Below, piece after piece: positions 1-11,507 of a stretch of 64,000 nucleotides of DNA (positions within the stretch are counted from its first letter, which is position 1; every line of letters starts with the position of its first letter). The notes below the pieces were generated by a model. That model had not been told where the DNA came from and did no database searches. It saw nothing but the letters and a program-made list of their open reading frames with translations. Location: the NCBI GenBank assembly GCA_963840805.1, contig CAWJAJ010000017.1, forward strand, positions 62,001 through 126,000. Reading direction: 5' to 3'. The position numbers and the translations under genes are program-made. Origin of the DNA: CADEEN01 sp963840805 (GTDB taxonomy: Bacteria > Pseudomonadota > Gammaproteobacteria > Burkholderiales > Burkholderiaceae_C).

Positions 1-3000
1 AGGATCTCGACCTTGAATATCGGGATCGTGCCGGCAGCGGTGTGGTCGGTCAGGTCCAGGCCGCTGCCGGCGGCATTGATGGCGACCGTCACGTCGGCGG
101 CCGGCGTCGCATCCTCGATCGCGTCGACGATGTCCTGGATCGTCGTGTCGCCGCTGTCGAAGGCGACGCGGAAGCTGCTGCCGTCGCGCAACTTGATCAG
201 CAGGTCGTCGCTGTTGCCCGAGCCGGCGACGATGCCGAGCTCGTTGGCGGCGGTCGCGCCAGTGACGTTCTTGACCTCGATGGCCGATCCGTCGAGCGTG
301 CTGAAGGTCAGCGCACCGTTCGAGAAGCCGACCTTGACGCGGGGGTTTCGGATCGGATCGAGCTGCGCCTGGATCTGGTTGACGATCGTGAACGGGTAAT
401 CGTTGTCCGTTGGTCTGCGGGGGCGTCAGCGCAACGATGAGGTTCGTCGTCGAACCGCCTTCAGGCGTCAACGCGACCGTGAAGCCGACGTCGGCCGTCA
501 GCCGGCCCTTCAGCGGCGCCACCGTCTTGGCTGCCTTCAGCGTCGGGTTCGCGCCGCTGACTGAATCCGAACTTGAATCGCTCGTCGCCACGCCGATATC
601 GGTGGCCGCCGGGTCGCCGGCAGCCGCGTTCACTTCCAGCGAGGTCGCAACCGCCAGGCCGCGGAACTGGATCTGCTGCGGCGCCGGCTGGCCGGCCGCG
701 GCGGGCACTTGCTCTGCGACAAGCTTCCCGACCAGCGAGGGGATCAGCGCCAGCGCATCGTTGATGTCGGTGACCAGGTCGGCGACCGTCGTATTGGTGG
801 TCGTGGCGCTCTTGAGCACCGTGACCGGCACCGCCCCGCCGCCGTCGATCGTAGACGTTGAAATGCGCATCGCCCGTGAGCTTGCCGATCACCGGCTGCG
901 CGCTGTAGCGCTGGTTGTCGTTGAGCACCAGCGGCTCACTGAGATCGGCCAGCGGCGTGATGAGCTGAAGCTTGTCGCTCGGCTCGGCATTGCCGAGGAA
1001 GATGCCGACCTCCAGGTTCAGCCCGCCGGAGACCTTGAGCGCCAACTCGCCGCTGGTCTGCAGCTGCAGAATGTCCTTCAGGGTGCCAGGTGTTCTCGAG
1101 GTCGAATGCAAACGGCAGGTTCAGGTTGGCGAACACCTGCGACAGGTCGAGCGAGAAGTTCAGCGAGTCGGTACCCGCGTCGTAGGTCAGGCCCGGGTAG
1201 CTGCCGCCGAAGGCGTCGATCAGGCGCAGCGCCATCTGCTGCGCGGTGGCGAAGGTCGGTGCGTTGTCGCCGTTGATCAGCTTCCAGCGGTCGTCGCCGA
1301 TCTTCTCGTTGTTGTCCGTGGTGGACTTGGCGAGATCGACCGTGTAGGTCTTGCTGCCGATCGTCACGGTGAACGACGAGGTCGCCGCCATTGCCAAGAT
1401 TGCCTGTCGGCATCGCCGAAGGCACTGCCGGCCACGGCCTCGGCAAAGAGCTTGCCGCCAGGCACTTGGTGCCGTTCTGCGAGGCGCCGAAGCCGAGTGC
1501 CGTGGCGCCGGCGACCGTGAAGAAGGTGATGCTCGCGTCGGTCGCGATGAGCGCGATATTGCCGCCGACATTGGCGGCGAAGAGCTTGCGACCCAGGCCC
1601 GCGCCTTCGAGCGCCGCATTCAGGTCGGCGAGCAGGGTCTTGGCGTTGTCGAGCCCGGTGTCTTTGTCGTCGAGCAGCACCAGGTCGCGGAAGCCGTCGG
1701 CCAGTTGCAGCGCCTCGTCGAGCGCGGGGCCGACCAGGGGCACATCGAAGTTGGCGAAGGCCTCGCTTTGGCGGAACTGGTCGAGCCAGTAGGTCAACTG
1801 GCCCAGCACGCCGACGACGCTGGCGGCGTCGATGTTGCCGAAGTTGCCGAGGTCGATGCTGGTCAGCGAGGACCCAAGCGCAATGCCATAGGTGCCCGTG
1901 TCCGACAGATCGGGGATCGTGACGACGAGCGAGCGCGCAGGAAGGTCAATGAGACCGCCCGGGTTGCCGTCGGGTATGTCGGGAAGGGCCACACCCGGCA
2001 GGGGCGTCTGGAACTCGACCGGCAGCATGAGCTTCAGCTTCCCAGCGCCGCTGACGTCAATCAGGTCGCCGAGGTTGCCGAGGTTGCCCAGGATCTCGCG
2101 CAGGTCGACGCGGCCGGGCAGCCCGGTGTCCGGATCGAGCAGTTGCACCGTCAGCGACACCTCGGCCGGGCCGACGCCGTCATCGTCGGTCAACGAGCCC
2201 TCGTCGACGCCGATCGATAGGAAACCGAAGCGCGCGCTGGCCTCGATGTCGCTGGCCGCTATCGTCGCCGTCGCGGTGGCGCTGGCATTCTTCAGGAAGA
2301 ACCAGTCGCGCGGGTCGCCGAGGATGTTGTCGAGATCGACGCCGAGGATGGTGTCGAGCGTGACGGTGGCGCCGACCGTGGCGTCGGTGTTGAATTCGAG
2401 GTCCGCCAGCCCGCCGAGGTCGACGCCGGCCCCGAGCTGCTTGGTCGCGCTGAGCAGCTCTTCGCTCAGCACGAGGTGATAGGTGAGTTCGTGGCTCGAC
2501 TTGTCGTAGCCCAGGCCGAGCTGGTCGGGCGTGATGCCCAGCCCCTCGGCCAGGTTGACGATCAGGTCCTGGATCGACGGCAACTCGAAGTCGAGGTCGC
2601 CGGTCAGGGGGTTCAGCACCTTGTTCTGGAACGCCGTGATCAGGTCGACGATCTCGGTCACGCTATCGGAGAGGTAGGGAATCTCCGCGCCGAAGATGCC
2701 CTCGAGGCTGTCGCGCAGCGTCGTCAGGCGGTCGACGATGTCGTGCGAGCCCAGGTCGAGGAAGCGCAGGAACTCGTCGACGTCGGCACCCGCATCGAGG
2801 CCGGCAGCGATGCCAAAGTCCAGCGATTGCGCGATATTGGCCCAGCTCAGTTTCACGTTGGCCGTGGCGAGGTCGATGGCACCGTCGAGCCCGGGCAACA
2901 ACGCGGACACGTCGATCGTCGCGTCGAGCACGAGATCGGGTGTGCCATTGGGTTGTCCGGTGACGCCGAAGCCGAGCAACGCGCCGGGCGCGGCATCCAG

Positions 3001-6000
3001 GAACTCCGGCACGCGGATCACGCCGTCAGTAGGCCCCAGATCCTGCAGCGTGAACGCGATGGCGACGCCCTGTTCGAGGGTCAGGCTGGCCTTCGAGATG
3101 TCGACACCGAGGAAGCCGATGCTGCCCACGCCAGCCGCCTCGCCGCTGACCTGCAGCCCGGTGAGGGTGATCTTCGAGGGAAAGAGCACATCGTCGGTAA
3201 CGATGAAGAAACCGTTCGAGTCGAAACCGAACGCCAGGCTCAGGTCGAGCGTCATCGACACGTCGAGCACGCCGGTCATCTCGACGTCGAACGCGCCGGC
3301 GAGCACGTCGAGATCGACTACGCCGCTGAGGACCAAATCCTCGGCCTTCACTTTGAACAAGTAGTCGTCACCACCGTCAATGTCGTAGCTCAGATCGCCA
3401 AGCGCGAACGAGGCACTGTTGTTGCCGGCGTTACCATCCAGCGCTTCGAGAGCCGCCTCGAAGAGCAGCGGGTCGGTGATCGCACCGCTGGCGAAGGCTT
3501 CCAGGTCCAACCCACCCGCCTGCAGCAGGCGCAGCAGCACGGAGCTCGCGTTGTCGATCTGCACCTGGCCGCTGCCCGGCACCTTACTGGTCGCTACCAA
3601 CGACGCATCCTTGGCGCGCACGCTCTCCATCACCACGCCGTTCATCGCGCCCGCCAGCGACTGCGCGTCGATGCCGGGCAACTGCTGGCCGCGAAGGGTG
3701 TCGGTGAGCCCGCCCGCCAGCGCGTCGGCGAACGACCGAATCGCATCGGCGACACCTGCCACCTTCGGCTGGGCCAGCGTCGTCGTCACGTTGTCCATGA
3801 ACTTCCAAGAGACTTCCTGCCGCTCCACGCCGCCATAGGCATCGGTGATCGCGCTCGCCTGCGACCCGTCGGCGAAGGTGCCTTCCAGGTTGTCGACCCA
3901 CACGAACGAGCTGACGGTCTGGTCGTGCAGCAGAGTCAGCGCGTTGCTGCCTGGCGTCCCGCCGCCGAGGACGCTGATCTTGCCGATCGCCAGCGCACCG
4001 CGGCTGGCGTCGAGCACGACCTTGTCAACGCCTTGGCCGGAGACGTCGATCGAGATCTCGGTGAGCGCCGCGAACGGCACGCTGTAGACGGGCTGGGTCG
4101 GCTGCGGGCCTGTTGCGTACTGGAATACGTCGAGCAGCCACGGCTCGGCGGCGTTGCGGCGCAGCACGATGGAGTCGTCGCCGTCGGTGCCGCGTAGCGT
4201 CAGCGTAGTCGGTGTCGCGAGGGACTGGCTCGCGTTCTGCAGCGACCACGCGCCGCGGCCGAAGGTGCCGAGCAGCAGCAGGTCGTCAGTGCCTCCGATC
4301 AAATCCAGCGATGAGCCCAGCGCATTGGGTAAACCTTCGCCATAGGCATGCCATGGGCTGTCGCCGACCCTGCGATAGACCCCGCCCTGCCCGGCGACCA
4401 ACAGCACGTCCACGCCATTGACGCGCGTCATCTCGATTTGCTCGATGAAGCTCGGCAAGCTGCTGTCCATGCGCTTCCAGAACTTCTGCGAGCCGGCGTT
4501 GCCGTTGGCATCGAAGACCTTGGCCGTTCCCGCGTTGGGCGAGTACCAGATGTGGCCCTCGGCGTCGAGCACGAACACGCGGCGCCAGTCCTCGGGGTCG
4601 ACCGCGATGTCGAGGACGGCGGTCTTGACCTCGCTCGTATAGCTCTTCACCGGCGCGAGCTTGCCGCCCACCGCCCCCGTGGCACCTCGCAGCCACAGAG
4701 CGTGCCGGTTCGCCGCCGGTGTGGAGTCCGAACCGGGGTCGGTACCGGCCCAGATCACGTTCGGCCGGTCGGTGTCGCTCTGCCGCCCGCCATAGACCAT
4801 CGCCCGGACTTCGCCGATGTTGGTGCTGGCGGAGCCGGTGGTCGTGCGCAGCAGCGACAAGGTGCGGCCGAGGTCGGTGGATTCGTACACCGAGGTCGTG
4901 CCGATCAGCAGACGGCCGGCCACCACGTCGTTGGTGATGAACGGCGTGGTGAAGCGGGCGTTGGCGATGGCCGCGGTGGTGCCCTTGACGTCCAGCGCCG
5001 GCCGGATCAGTCCCGGCGCGCCCACGGCGAGATCGTCCGCGAGGCCGGCGTTCAGCGTGACCGACAGGGACCCTGCCGGGAACGCACCCCCTGCAGGCGC
5101 GACATCCGTCACCGTGTACACCGAAGTCGGCCCGATATCGACCGTGTCGCTGACGGCGACGTTGGTGCCCTGCGGAACGACGAGGACAGTGCCGTTGAGC
5201 GCCGGATCGTTGAGGATATTGACGCGTTCTATCGTGAATCCGCCGAGGTCTGGACCGCTGTAGATCGGGTCACCACCGTCGAAGGCGACATAGGCGCCGT
5301 CCCCGAGGCGCAGAGCGGACCAGTCCATCGGATCGAGCGGCGACTGCAAGCCCGAGCCGATGTCCTGCGTGCCCCCAGCGATCACGTCCGTCAGCGGGTC
5401 GTAGGCGACCTTGTAGAACTCGGCCAACCCCAGGTCATCGTTCAGCGAGCGCCATTCACGCGTGGCCTCGGCTGCATTGCGCAGCTCGTAGATGCCACCA
5501 TCGTCGACCTCGACGAGGTGGCGGCCACGGAACACCGCGTTGCGCGAGTCGGCGTGCGGCGCGGTGCCGTTCGCACCGTCGCCGACAACAGCGAGATCAC
5601 CGGTGTCCGTCACTGCCATCCAGTTGGCGCCGTCGAAACGGAACAGCCTGCCCGTGAAGTCAGTCGCCCCGATCGTGTTGTTGCTGGTCAGCGGCTGACG
5701 GTCGCCGGCGACGTAGATCGAATCGGGATTCAGCGGGTCGACCAGCATCGAGAAGTTGGTGCCGGCCTGTGCACCGGTATGGATGCCCAGGAAGCCCTCG
5801 GTCACTTCCTGCGTCCCCGGCATCGGCAGCGCGGTCCAGGTGGCGCCGAGGTCGTCGCTGCGCAGCACCGCCTGCAGCGTCTGGCCGCCGACCGTCTGCA
5901 ACAGCGCACCCACGCCCCATCTGTAGCGCAGGCCGGTGCGGGCCTGCTCGTCGGCCTCGTCGACCTTCTTGTCGCGGTCGTTGTCGACCCCGTCGTTGCC

Positions 6001-8190
6001 GGGGGCCGCCAGCGTGACGGTGCGCTTGCCGGCCACAGTAGCGGCGCTCACGTTCACGACCCGCATGCGCTCGACGAGCTTGCTCTCGTTGGCTTCGTCG
6101 GTCTGCCCGTTGTTGTCGTTGTCGACCCCGTCGTTGGCGCCGCCAAACACCCAGACGTCGCGATCACGGGCTTCCAGCACCGTGTTCGCCGACACCTCCA
6201 CCGTCAACGTGCCAGCCGCAGCACCGGCGGTGATGGGCTGGGTGTTGGTGATCAGGGCCGCATACAGCGGATGGTTCGGGCCGCCGTCGAGCTGCGGGCT
6301 GACCGCCATGATCACGCGCGAGACGCGACCCAGGCTGTTCCCCGCCGCGGTCGCTAGCGCGGCGTTGCCCGCCGGCGACCACGTCACGCCACTGTCGGTC
6401 GTCACGAAGATGCCGCGGCCCGCCACACCCGCATACACGCGCGCCGGGTTGCCCGGATCCTGCACCAGGTCAGTCACCGCGCGCTGGGCGAAGAAGCCTT
6501 CGTCCGCGTCGGCGGCGTCCATGACGCCGTCGTTGTCGTTGTCGATGCCGTCCGCCCGCAAAGCCACCGCGACGTCGGTGAAGCTCTGGCCCCCGTTCGT
6601 GCTGAGAAACAAGCCGTTGCTGTTGTTGGCGGCCTCGGTGGACACCAGCAGGTTGCCGTTGGCGAGCGCCAAGATCGAGTGGATGCGGTTGCCGGCGAAA
6701 TCCGGCAGCAGGCTCCAGGTGGTGCCGCCGTCGGTGGACTTGAAGACGCCCACCGCGGCGATGGTGCCCACGTTGTTGAGCAACGTGCCGCCGTTCGAGG
6801 TGGCACCGGTGCCGGCGTAGATCACCAGCTTGGAGGTCGGGGTGGCGGCCGTCACCGCGGCGCCGTTGGCATCGAGCGGGCTGATCGTCAGGGCGCTGAT
6901 GGCCAGCGACGGCTGCTCCTGCGTGAGCGGGATCCAGTGGTTGACGAGCAACTCCACGCGCCGGTTGTTGGCCTGCCCGGTGGGCGAGCCATCGGTATCG
7001 ACCGGCGCCGTGTCGGCCTTGCCGCTGACGACCAGGCGACCTGTCGCGATACCGTGATCGAGGAGGTACTGCTTGACGGCGTTGGCGCGCGCCACCGAGA
7101 GCACCTGGTCGTCCGGCGCGGTGGGGTCGCCTGCCGCGCTGGTATGGCCGACGACCTGGACCGGGAGCGTCGGGTTGGCAATGAGGAAATCGGCAAACGC
7201 AGCCAGCCGCTGCTGCGCGGTCGCCGCCAGCGTCGACTGATCGGCAGCGAACTGCACCGAGATGTCGCTGTTCTTCCAGACGCCGCCGCCGACGGTACCG
7301 ATGTAGAGAGACGCCAGGTCGAACGGTCGCACCACCACGTCCTGCACCGCGCCCGCCACGTAGTCGGCCCCCGGCAACTTCGCCTGACCGCCATCCAGTG
7401 CACCAGGACCCTCGCTGGTCCAGGTGGGCAGGCCTTGCACGCGCGCGACCTGGCCGGTGAAGGCGTTGCTGGTCAGCGTGGTGGCCTCCACCACGGCGCT
7501 CTCGAAGTCGTCGAGCACGATCGAGCGCCCCGCTCCGTCGGTGTACAGCAAGTCGGTCAGCGTGACCGGCGTGTTGGACTCCACCAGCAAGGTGTCGAAG
7601 CCGACGCTGTTGGCGTCGATCTGCTTCACTGCACCACCCAGGCCCAGATTGAACCGATCGCGGTTGCCAGTGTCGCCCTGCAATTCCTCGATGCCGCTGA
7701 AGGACAGGCCGCCCGCGGTGTGCACGAAGCCCGTGCCCAGCCCGGTGACATCCCATACCAGGTCGTCGGGGCCGAAGACGGCCAGGCGATCGTCGTCGGT
7801 AATGGTGGTGTCGACGACTTGGACATACGCGTCGAACGGGATGTCGTAGTCGATCACGACCAGGTTGTCGCCGTTGCCTCCATGGAGGCGCACGCCATTG
7901 GTCACGTTGGCCGCCTGAGACGCCAGGACTGTGCTGGTGGTGATGTCCTTCACCTGAAGGTTGGAGAGCACGACCTCGACCACGACGTCTTGATCGCCGA
8001 CCATCGTGTACTCGAGCACGGCGTCGAGCAGCAAGCGCGGCTCGAGCGCCTCGAGCGCGAAGGTGGTTCGCGGTGCGTCAGACGATGTTCGCCTCTGCCG
8101 CGCACCCCCGCGGTCGCCATCGAAGCGACGCATCAGCGCGCGCACCAGGCGGGAGGGGGAAAGCGAACGGCTGGCAGCGGCAATGTTCAT
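1..8190 (-). CDS. Giant LEPR-XLL surface protein with BNR propeller and OmpA-like domain (3' end outside window)
   Basis: The start is ATG at 8190, preceded by a GAGGTG ribosome binding site. The reading frame is open for over 2,200 codons and runs off the left edge. Residues about 46-56 carry LEALEPRLLLD, the LEPR-XLL motif found near the N-terminus of very large bacterial surface proteins. An OmpA/MotB-type peptidoglycan-binding domain lies near residues 305-425 (VQVVGHTSAAGD, then ARANAVKQYLL and NNRRVELLV). BNR/Asp-box repeats flank it (STDGGTTWSLL, TTDSGVTWSPAG, SDDLGATWTAL, STDLGRTLSLL), with Asp-rich calcium-type inserts such as DGIDNDNDGVMDAADADE. The C-terminal part has flagellin-IN-like units (TIQDIVDAIEDA, then GSGLDLTD). 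Frame changes near 1440, 1390, 1095, 845 and 415 are probably sequence errors. An extracellular adhesin or matrix role is inferred from domains only. No clear signal peptide precedes the motif. Confidence 0.8.
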
Positions 8191-8467
8191 GGCAACACCT
8201 CACTCACGACCGGATACGCGCACGGGAAACACCCATGCGCGTCGGGGCACGACGACGGGGGCCGCCGTACAAGGGGTATGAAAAACGGATCAGCGGCGGG
8301 GGGCGAAAGCGGCTCGCCTTGCCATAGGCGGTGGTGGTGTCCGCGCACGCGAAGCGGCAGCTGCCTGCTGCCGCGACCCGTTGGACAACGCCTTGCAAAA
8401 CCTGCACGCGCCCCTCCACCCTTGCTGACCGCCCGCTGCCTGGCACAAGCGTGCACACGCAGCAGCG

Positions 8468-8489
8468 CTCTCACGTACGTGCGTGAGAG
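8468..8489. promoter_or_regulatory. Perfect inverted repeat, candidate operator
   Basis: CTCTCACG and CGTGAGAG are exact reverse complements separated by TACGTG. The site lies about 280 bases upstream of the giant gene's start codon. It has no T-tract on either side, so a protein-binding operator is more likely than a terminator. The cognate regulator is unknown. Confidence 0.4.
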
Positions 8490-8543
8490 GTAGGCCAATG
8501 TAGGGATCGCCGCGTGCCCCGGGTGTTACAGCCGGGGCCACCC

Positions 8544-8562
8544 CCCTAGCAAAAAGCTAGGG
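8544..8562. promoter_or_regulatory. CCCTAGC-A5-GCTAGGG palindrome, candidate regulator site
   Basis: A 7-base perfect inverted repeat is spaced by five A residues. This is the size and spacing of a site for a dimeric regulator with one half-site on each side of an A-tract. It lies about 360 bases upstream of the giant gene and 70 bases beyond the sco stop codon. As a hairpin it would have a short A5/T5 loop and no following T-tract. Confidence 0.4.
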
Positions 8563-8631
8563 TTACTGCGGATGGAAGGTCGTGCTGCAGTTCACAAACC
8601 CCTTGGACAGGGGGGCGCCGCCGGCCCCAAG

Positions 8632-9225
8632 TTACGCCCCGGCCAGCAGCAACCTGATGTCGTGCGCCATCGCGTCGGCGCCGCCGCCATAGCGCACGAA
8701 CAGGCGCACGCGGCCCTGCGGGTCGAACACGAACGAGCCGGCGGTGTGGTCCATCGTGTAGCTGCCTTCGCTCTTGCCGGGCACCTTGGCGAAGAACACC
8801 TTGAAGGCCTTGGCGGCCTCTTTCGTCTGCTCGGGGGTGCCGCGCAGCGCGACGAAGTCGCGGCCGAAGTTGGCGACGTAGGCGCCCAGCACCTCGGGGG
8901 TGTCGCGCTCGGGATCGACGCTGACGAAGACGGACTGCACCTTGGCGCCGTCGGGGCCGAGCTTCTGCTTGACGTCGGCGATCTCGGCGAGCGTGGTCGG
9001 GCACACGTCGGGGCATTGCGTGTAGCCGAAGAACACCACCGTGACCTTGCCCTTGAAATCGGCCAGCGTGCGCGGCTTGCCGCTGGTGTCGGGCAGCGCG
9101 AGTTCGCGCGCGTACTCGGCGCCGGTGATGTCGATGCCCTTGAAGGCTGGCTTGTCGGCGCTGCAGGCGGCCAAGCCGGCCAGCAACAGCGCACCAAGGG
9201 CGGTGCGGCGATTCGGAAACATCAT
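8632..9225 (-). CDS. SCO1/SenC family copper chaperone for cytochrome c oxidase
   Basis: A 197-residue lipoprotein-like copper chaperone that helps build the CuA centre of cytochrome oxidase at the periplasmic membrane face. The N-terminus has a lipobox (LAGLAAC, Cys21). The thioredoxin-like domain carries the SCO copper ligands: Cys71 and Cys75 in CPDVCP, and His160 in MDHTAGSFVFD. The length is normal for the family. The ATG at 9225 overlaps the stop of the upstream ctaB as ATGA, implying translational coupling. It is the last gene of the minus-strand assembly block SURF1 - membrane protein - ctaA - ctaB - sco. Confidence 0.93.
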   Translation of the reverse strand: MMFPNRRTALGALLLAGLAACSADKPAFKGIDITGAEYARELALPDTSGKPRTLADFKGKVTVVFFGYTQCPDVCPTTLAEIADVKQKLGPDGAKVQSVFVSVDPERDTPEVLGAYVANFGRDFVALRGTPEQTKEAAKAFKVFFAKVPGKSEGSYTMDHTAGSFVFDPQGRVRLFVRYGGGADAMAHDIRLLLAGA

Positions 9226-10157
9226 GGTGCGAACATCCACGGGCTGAGGTAGTGGTCGAGCAGCAGCGCCGCGAACAGCAGCGACAGGTGCCAGATCGAG
9301 AAGCGGAACGTGCGCCGGGCCAGCGCGTCGCTGTAGCTGCGCCACAGGCGCCAGGCCATCGCGATGAACCAGCCGCCGAGCACCAGCGCCGCCACCAGGT
9401 ACAGCGGCCCGCTCATGCCGTGCACATAGGGCAGCAGCGTGGCCGCGAACAGCACGAAGGTATAGAGCAGGATCTGCAGCCGCGTGAATTCGTTGCCGTG
9501 CGTCACCGGCAGCATCGGCAGCCCGGCGCGCGCGTAGTCTTCGCTGCGGTACAGCGCCAGCGCCCAGAAGTGCGGCGGCGTCCACAGGAAGATGATCAGC
9601 ACCAGCAGCCAGGCCTCGGCACCGATGTCGCCGCGCATCGCGGCCCAGCCCAGCAGCGGCGGCATCGCGCCCGACGCACCGCCGATCACGATGTTCTGCG
9701 GCGTCGCGGGCTTGAGCAGCACGGTGTAGACGATGGCGTAGCCGACGAAGGTGGCGAACGTCAGCCACATCGTCAGCGGGTTGACCCAGGCCCACAACAG
9801 CGCGCTGCCGGCCGCGCACAACAGCGCCGAGAACAGCAGCGTCTGCGTGACGGATAGTTCACCCTTGGCGGTGGCCCGCCACGCGGTGCGCGCCATCTTG
9901 GCGTCGATGCGCTGCTCGACCAGGCAGTTGAACGCCGCCGCCGCCGCCGCCACCAGCCAGATGCCGGCGACCGCCGGCACGAGCACGCGCCAGTCGGGCC
10001 AGCCGGGCTCGGCCAGCAGCATGCCGATCAGCGCGCAGAACACGATCAGCTGCACCACGCGCGGCTTGGTCAGCGCATAGAACTGGCGCACCCGCGATGC
10101 GCTCGGCCGCGGGCCGGCACCGGTGCCTGGGGCGGTGGACGAGGTCGACGTGGCCAT
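9222..10157 (-). CDS. ctaB: Protoheme IX farnesyltransferase (heme O synthase)
   Basis: Heme O synthase of the UbiA prenyltransferase family, 311 residues. It farnesylates heme B to heme O in the inner membrane, the step before heme A synthase. The sequence shows the prenyltransferase Asp-rich stretch NCLVEQRIDAKMART and a run of hydrophobic segments typical of the nine-helix fold, with LTKPRVVQLIVFCALIGM near the start. I chose ATG at 10157 (MATSTSSTAPG) because the upstream in-frame extension overlaps the end of ctaA. It is followed by sco with an ATGA overlap. The symbol cyoE is also used for this family. Confidence 0.94.
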   Translation of the reverse strand: MATSTSSTAPGTGAGPRPSASRVRQFYALTKPRVVQLIVFCALIGMLLAEPGWPDWRVLVPAVAGIWLVAAAAAAFNCLVEQRIDAKMARTAWRATAKGELSVTQTLLFSALLCAAGSALLWAWVNPLTMWLTFATFVGYAIVYTVLLKPATPQNIVIGGASGAMPPLLGWAAMRGDIGAEAWLLVLIIFLWTPPHFWALALYRSEDYARAGLPMLPVTHGNEFTRLQILLYTFVLFAATLLPYVHGMSGPLYLVAALVLGGWFIAMAWRLWRSYSDALARRTFRFSIWHLSLLFAALLLDHYLSPWMFAP

Positions 10158-10179
10158 GGTGCGTGCGACGGTGATGGGC

Positions 10180-11335
10180 CTACGCGCCCAGCGGCTGCGC
10201 TGCGCGCGCCGCACGGTGTGGCGCGGCGGCACGCTGCAGGTGCGCGCGTGCCAGCAGCGAGGCCAGCAGCACGGTCAGCAGCGCCGCGCCGCCGGTGTGC
10301 GCCACCGCCGCCACCAGCGGCCAGCCGAGCACCACGTTGGACAGGCCGGTGGCGAGTTGCCAGACGCCGATCGCTGCCAGGCCCACGGCGAAGCGGCGCA
10401 ACGTAGCGTCGCCGCTGCGCGTGCAGCCGCCACGCCAGCGCCGCCATCGCCGCGAGCACGATCACCGCAGCGACGCGGTGCACGACGTGGATCGCCGTCA
10501 GCGCCGCGAACGGCAGGTAGCTGCCGGCAGCCGTGACGCCGAGCTCGCGGCGGATCGTGAAGGCGTTGGCGAAGTCCATCGCCGCCGGCCACCACTGGCC
10601 CTGGCAGGTCGGGAAATCGCTGCAGGCGAGCACCGCGTAATTGGTGCTGACCCAGCCGCCGAGCGCGATCTGCAGCAACGCCAGCGCGGCAACGGCCCAG
10701 GCCGCAGCCGCGAGGCCGCGCGGCAGCGCGAGCGGGCGCGGCGCGAACACCTGGTCCTGCACCGCCAGCAGCGCCAGCAGCCCGACGCCGCCGAGCAGGT
10801 GCAGCGTGACGATGGCCGGGTACAGCTTCATCGTCACCGTCAGCGCGCCGAAGGCGCCCTGCGCGATGACCCACACCAGCGTCAGCGTTGCCCACCAGGG
10901 CGACGGCGTGCCACGCTCGCCGCCGCGACGCAACCACCAGCTGGCCGCCGCCATCACGGTGATCAGCACGCCGACCGCGGTGGCCAGGTAGCGGTGGACC
11001 ATCTCGATCCAGGCCTTGCCGTGCGTCACCGGGCCGCTCGGCTGCGCGCTTTGCGCCTGCGCGATCTGCTCGCGCGCGCCGAGCGGGCTGGCGCTGCCGT
11101 AGCAGCCGGGCCAGTCGGGGCAGCCCAGGCCCGAATCGGTGAGCCGGGTGAAGGCACCGAACAGCACCAGGTCGAAGGTCAGGAACAGCGTCAACAGCGT
11201 CAGCGCATGCAGCCGACGGGCCGGCGCCGCGCCGCGATGGCGCAGCCACAGCCACGCCAGCGGGCCGAGCGCGATGACGACGCCCAGCAGCGCCATGCGC
11301 GCCAGCGGGGCCCAGTCGATCAGCGCCATGCTCAT
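10180..11335 (-). CDS. ctaA: Heme A synthase, COX15/CtaA family (one frameshift)
   Basis: Converts heme O to heme A for the aa3 oxidase. The sequence has multiple hydrophobic helices and the conserved segments TDSGLGCPDWPGCYG, EMVHRY and AIHVVHR, whose His residues are heme ligands in this family. The start is ATG at 11335 (MSMALIDWAPL) with GGAG eight bases upstream. The frame breaks near 10415: the first frame ends in unrelated sequence while the next frame resumes with TLRRFAVGLAAIGVWQLATG. Removing one base makes a 384-residue protein that stops at 10180, 23 bases before ctaB. A sequencing error is the simplest explanation, because the rest of the oxidase locus is intact. Confidence 0.88.
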
Positions 11336-11397
11336 CTCAGGTGCTCCACCGCGCTTGGCGCGACCCGCGGCGTATGAAACGGCCTGGCGCGTCGACT

Positions 11398-11484
11398 CCC
11401 TCTCCCGCATGCGGGAGAGGGTAGGGGTGAGGGTCTTGCGCGCGCGCCGCCCTCACCCCAACCCTCTCCCAGGGGGAGAGGGGG
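11398..11484. repeat. Compound palindromic intergenic repeat (CCCTCTCCC type)
   Basis: A perfect 24-base palindrome at 11398-11421 (CCCTCTCCCGCA and its complement) is followed by the pair GGTGAGGG / CCCTCACC. A second hairpin follows at 11462-11482, CCCTCTCCC-A-GGGGGAGAGGG. Nested palindromes of this kind are REP/BIME-like. It sits between ctaA and the upstream assembly gene, next to a stop-anchored repeat. Confidence 0.7.
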
Positions 11485-11507
11485 CAAGGCCGAATCCACG
11501 GCGTCAT

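Larger units (their letters stand above)
8191..8631. other. Intergenic region upstream of the giant surface-protein gene
   Basis: These 441 bases separate the stop of the sco gene from the start of the giant gene, both on the minus strand. I see no protein-coding gene. The stretch holds two perfect palindromes (listed separately) and a TTGGGGCC-type GC-rich segment just after the sco stop that resembles part of the stop-anchored repeats seen elsewhere. The promoter of the giant gene must lie here, but I could not pick convincing -35/-10 boxes. Confidence 0.6.

Noticed and set aside
2476..6357. Long plus-strand open frames opposite the giant gene
   Set aside because: They are mirror frames with low-complexity composition and no ribosome binding site, and they overlap a protein with recognisable domains on the other strand.
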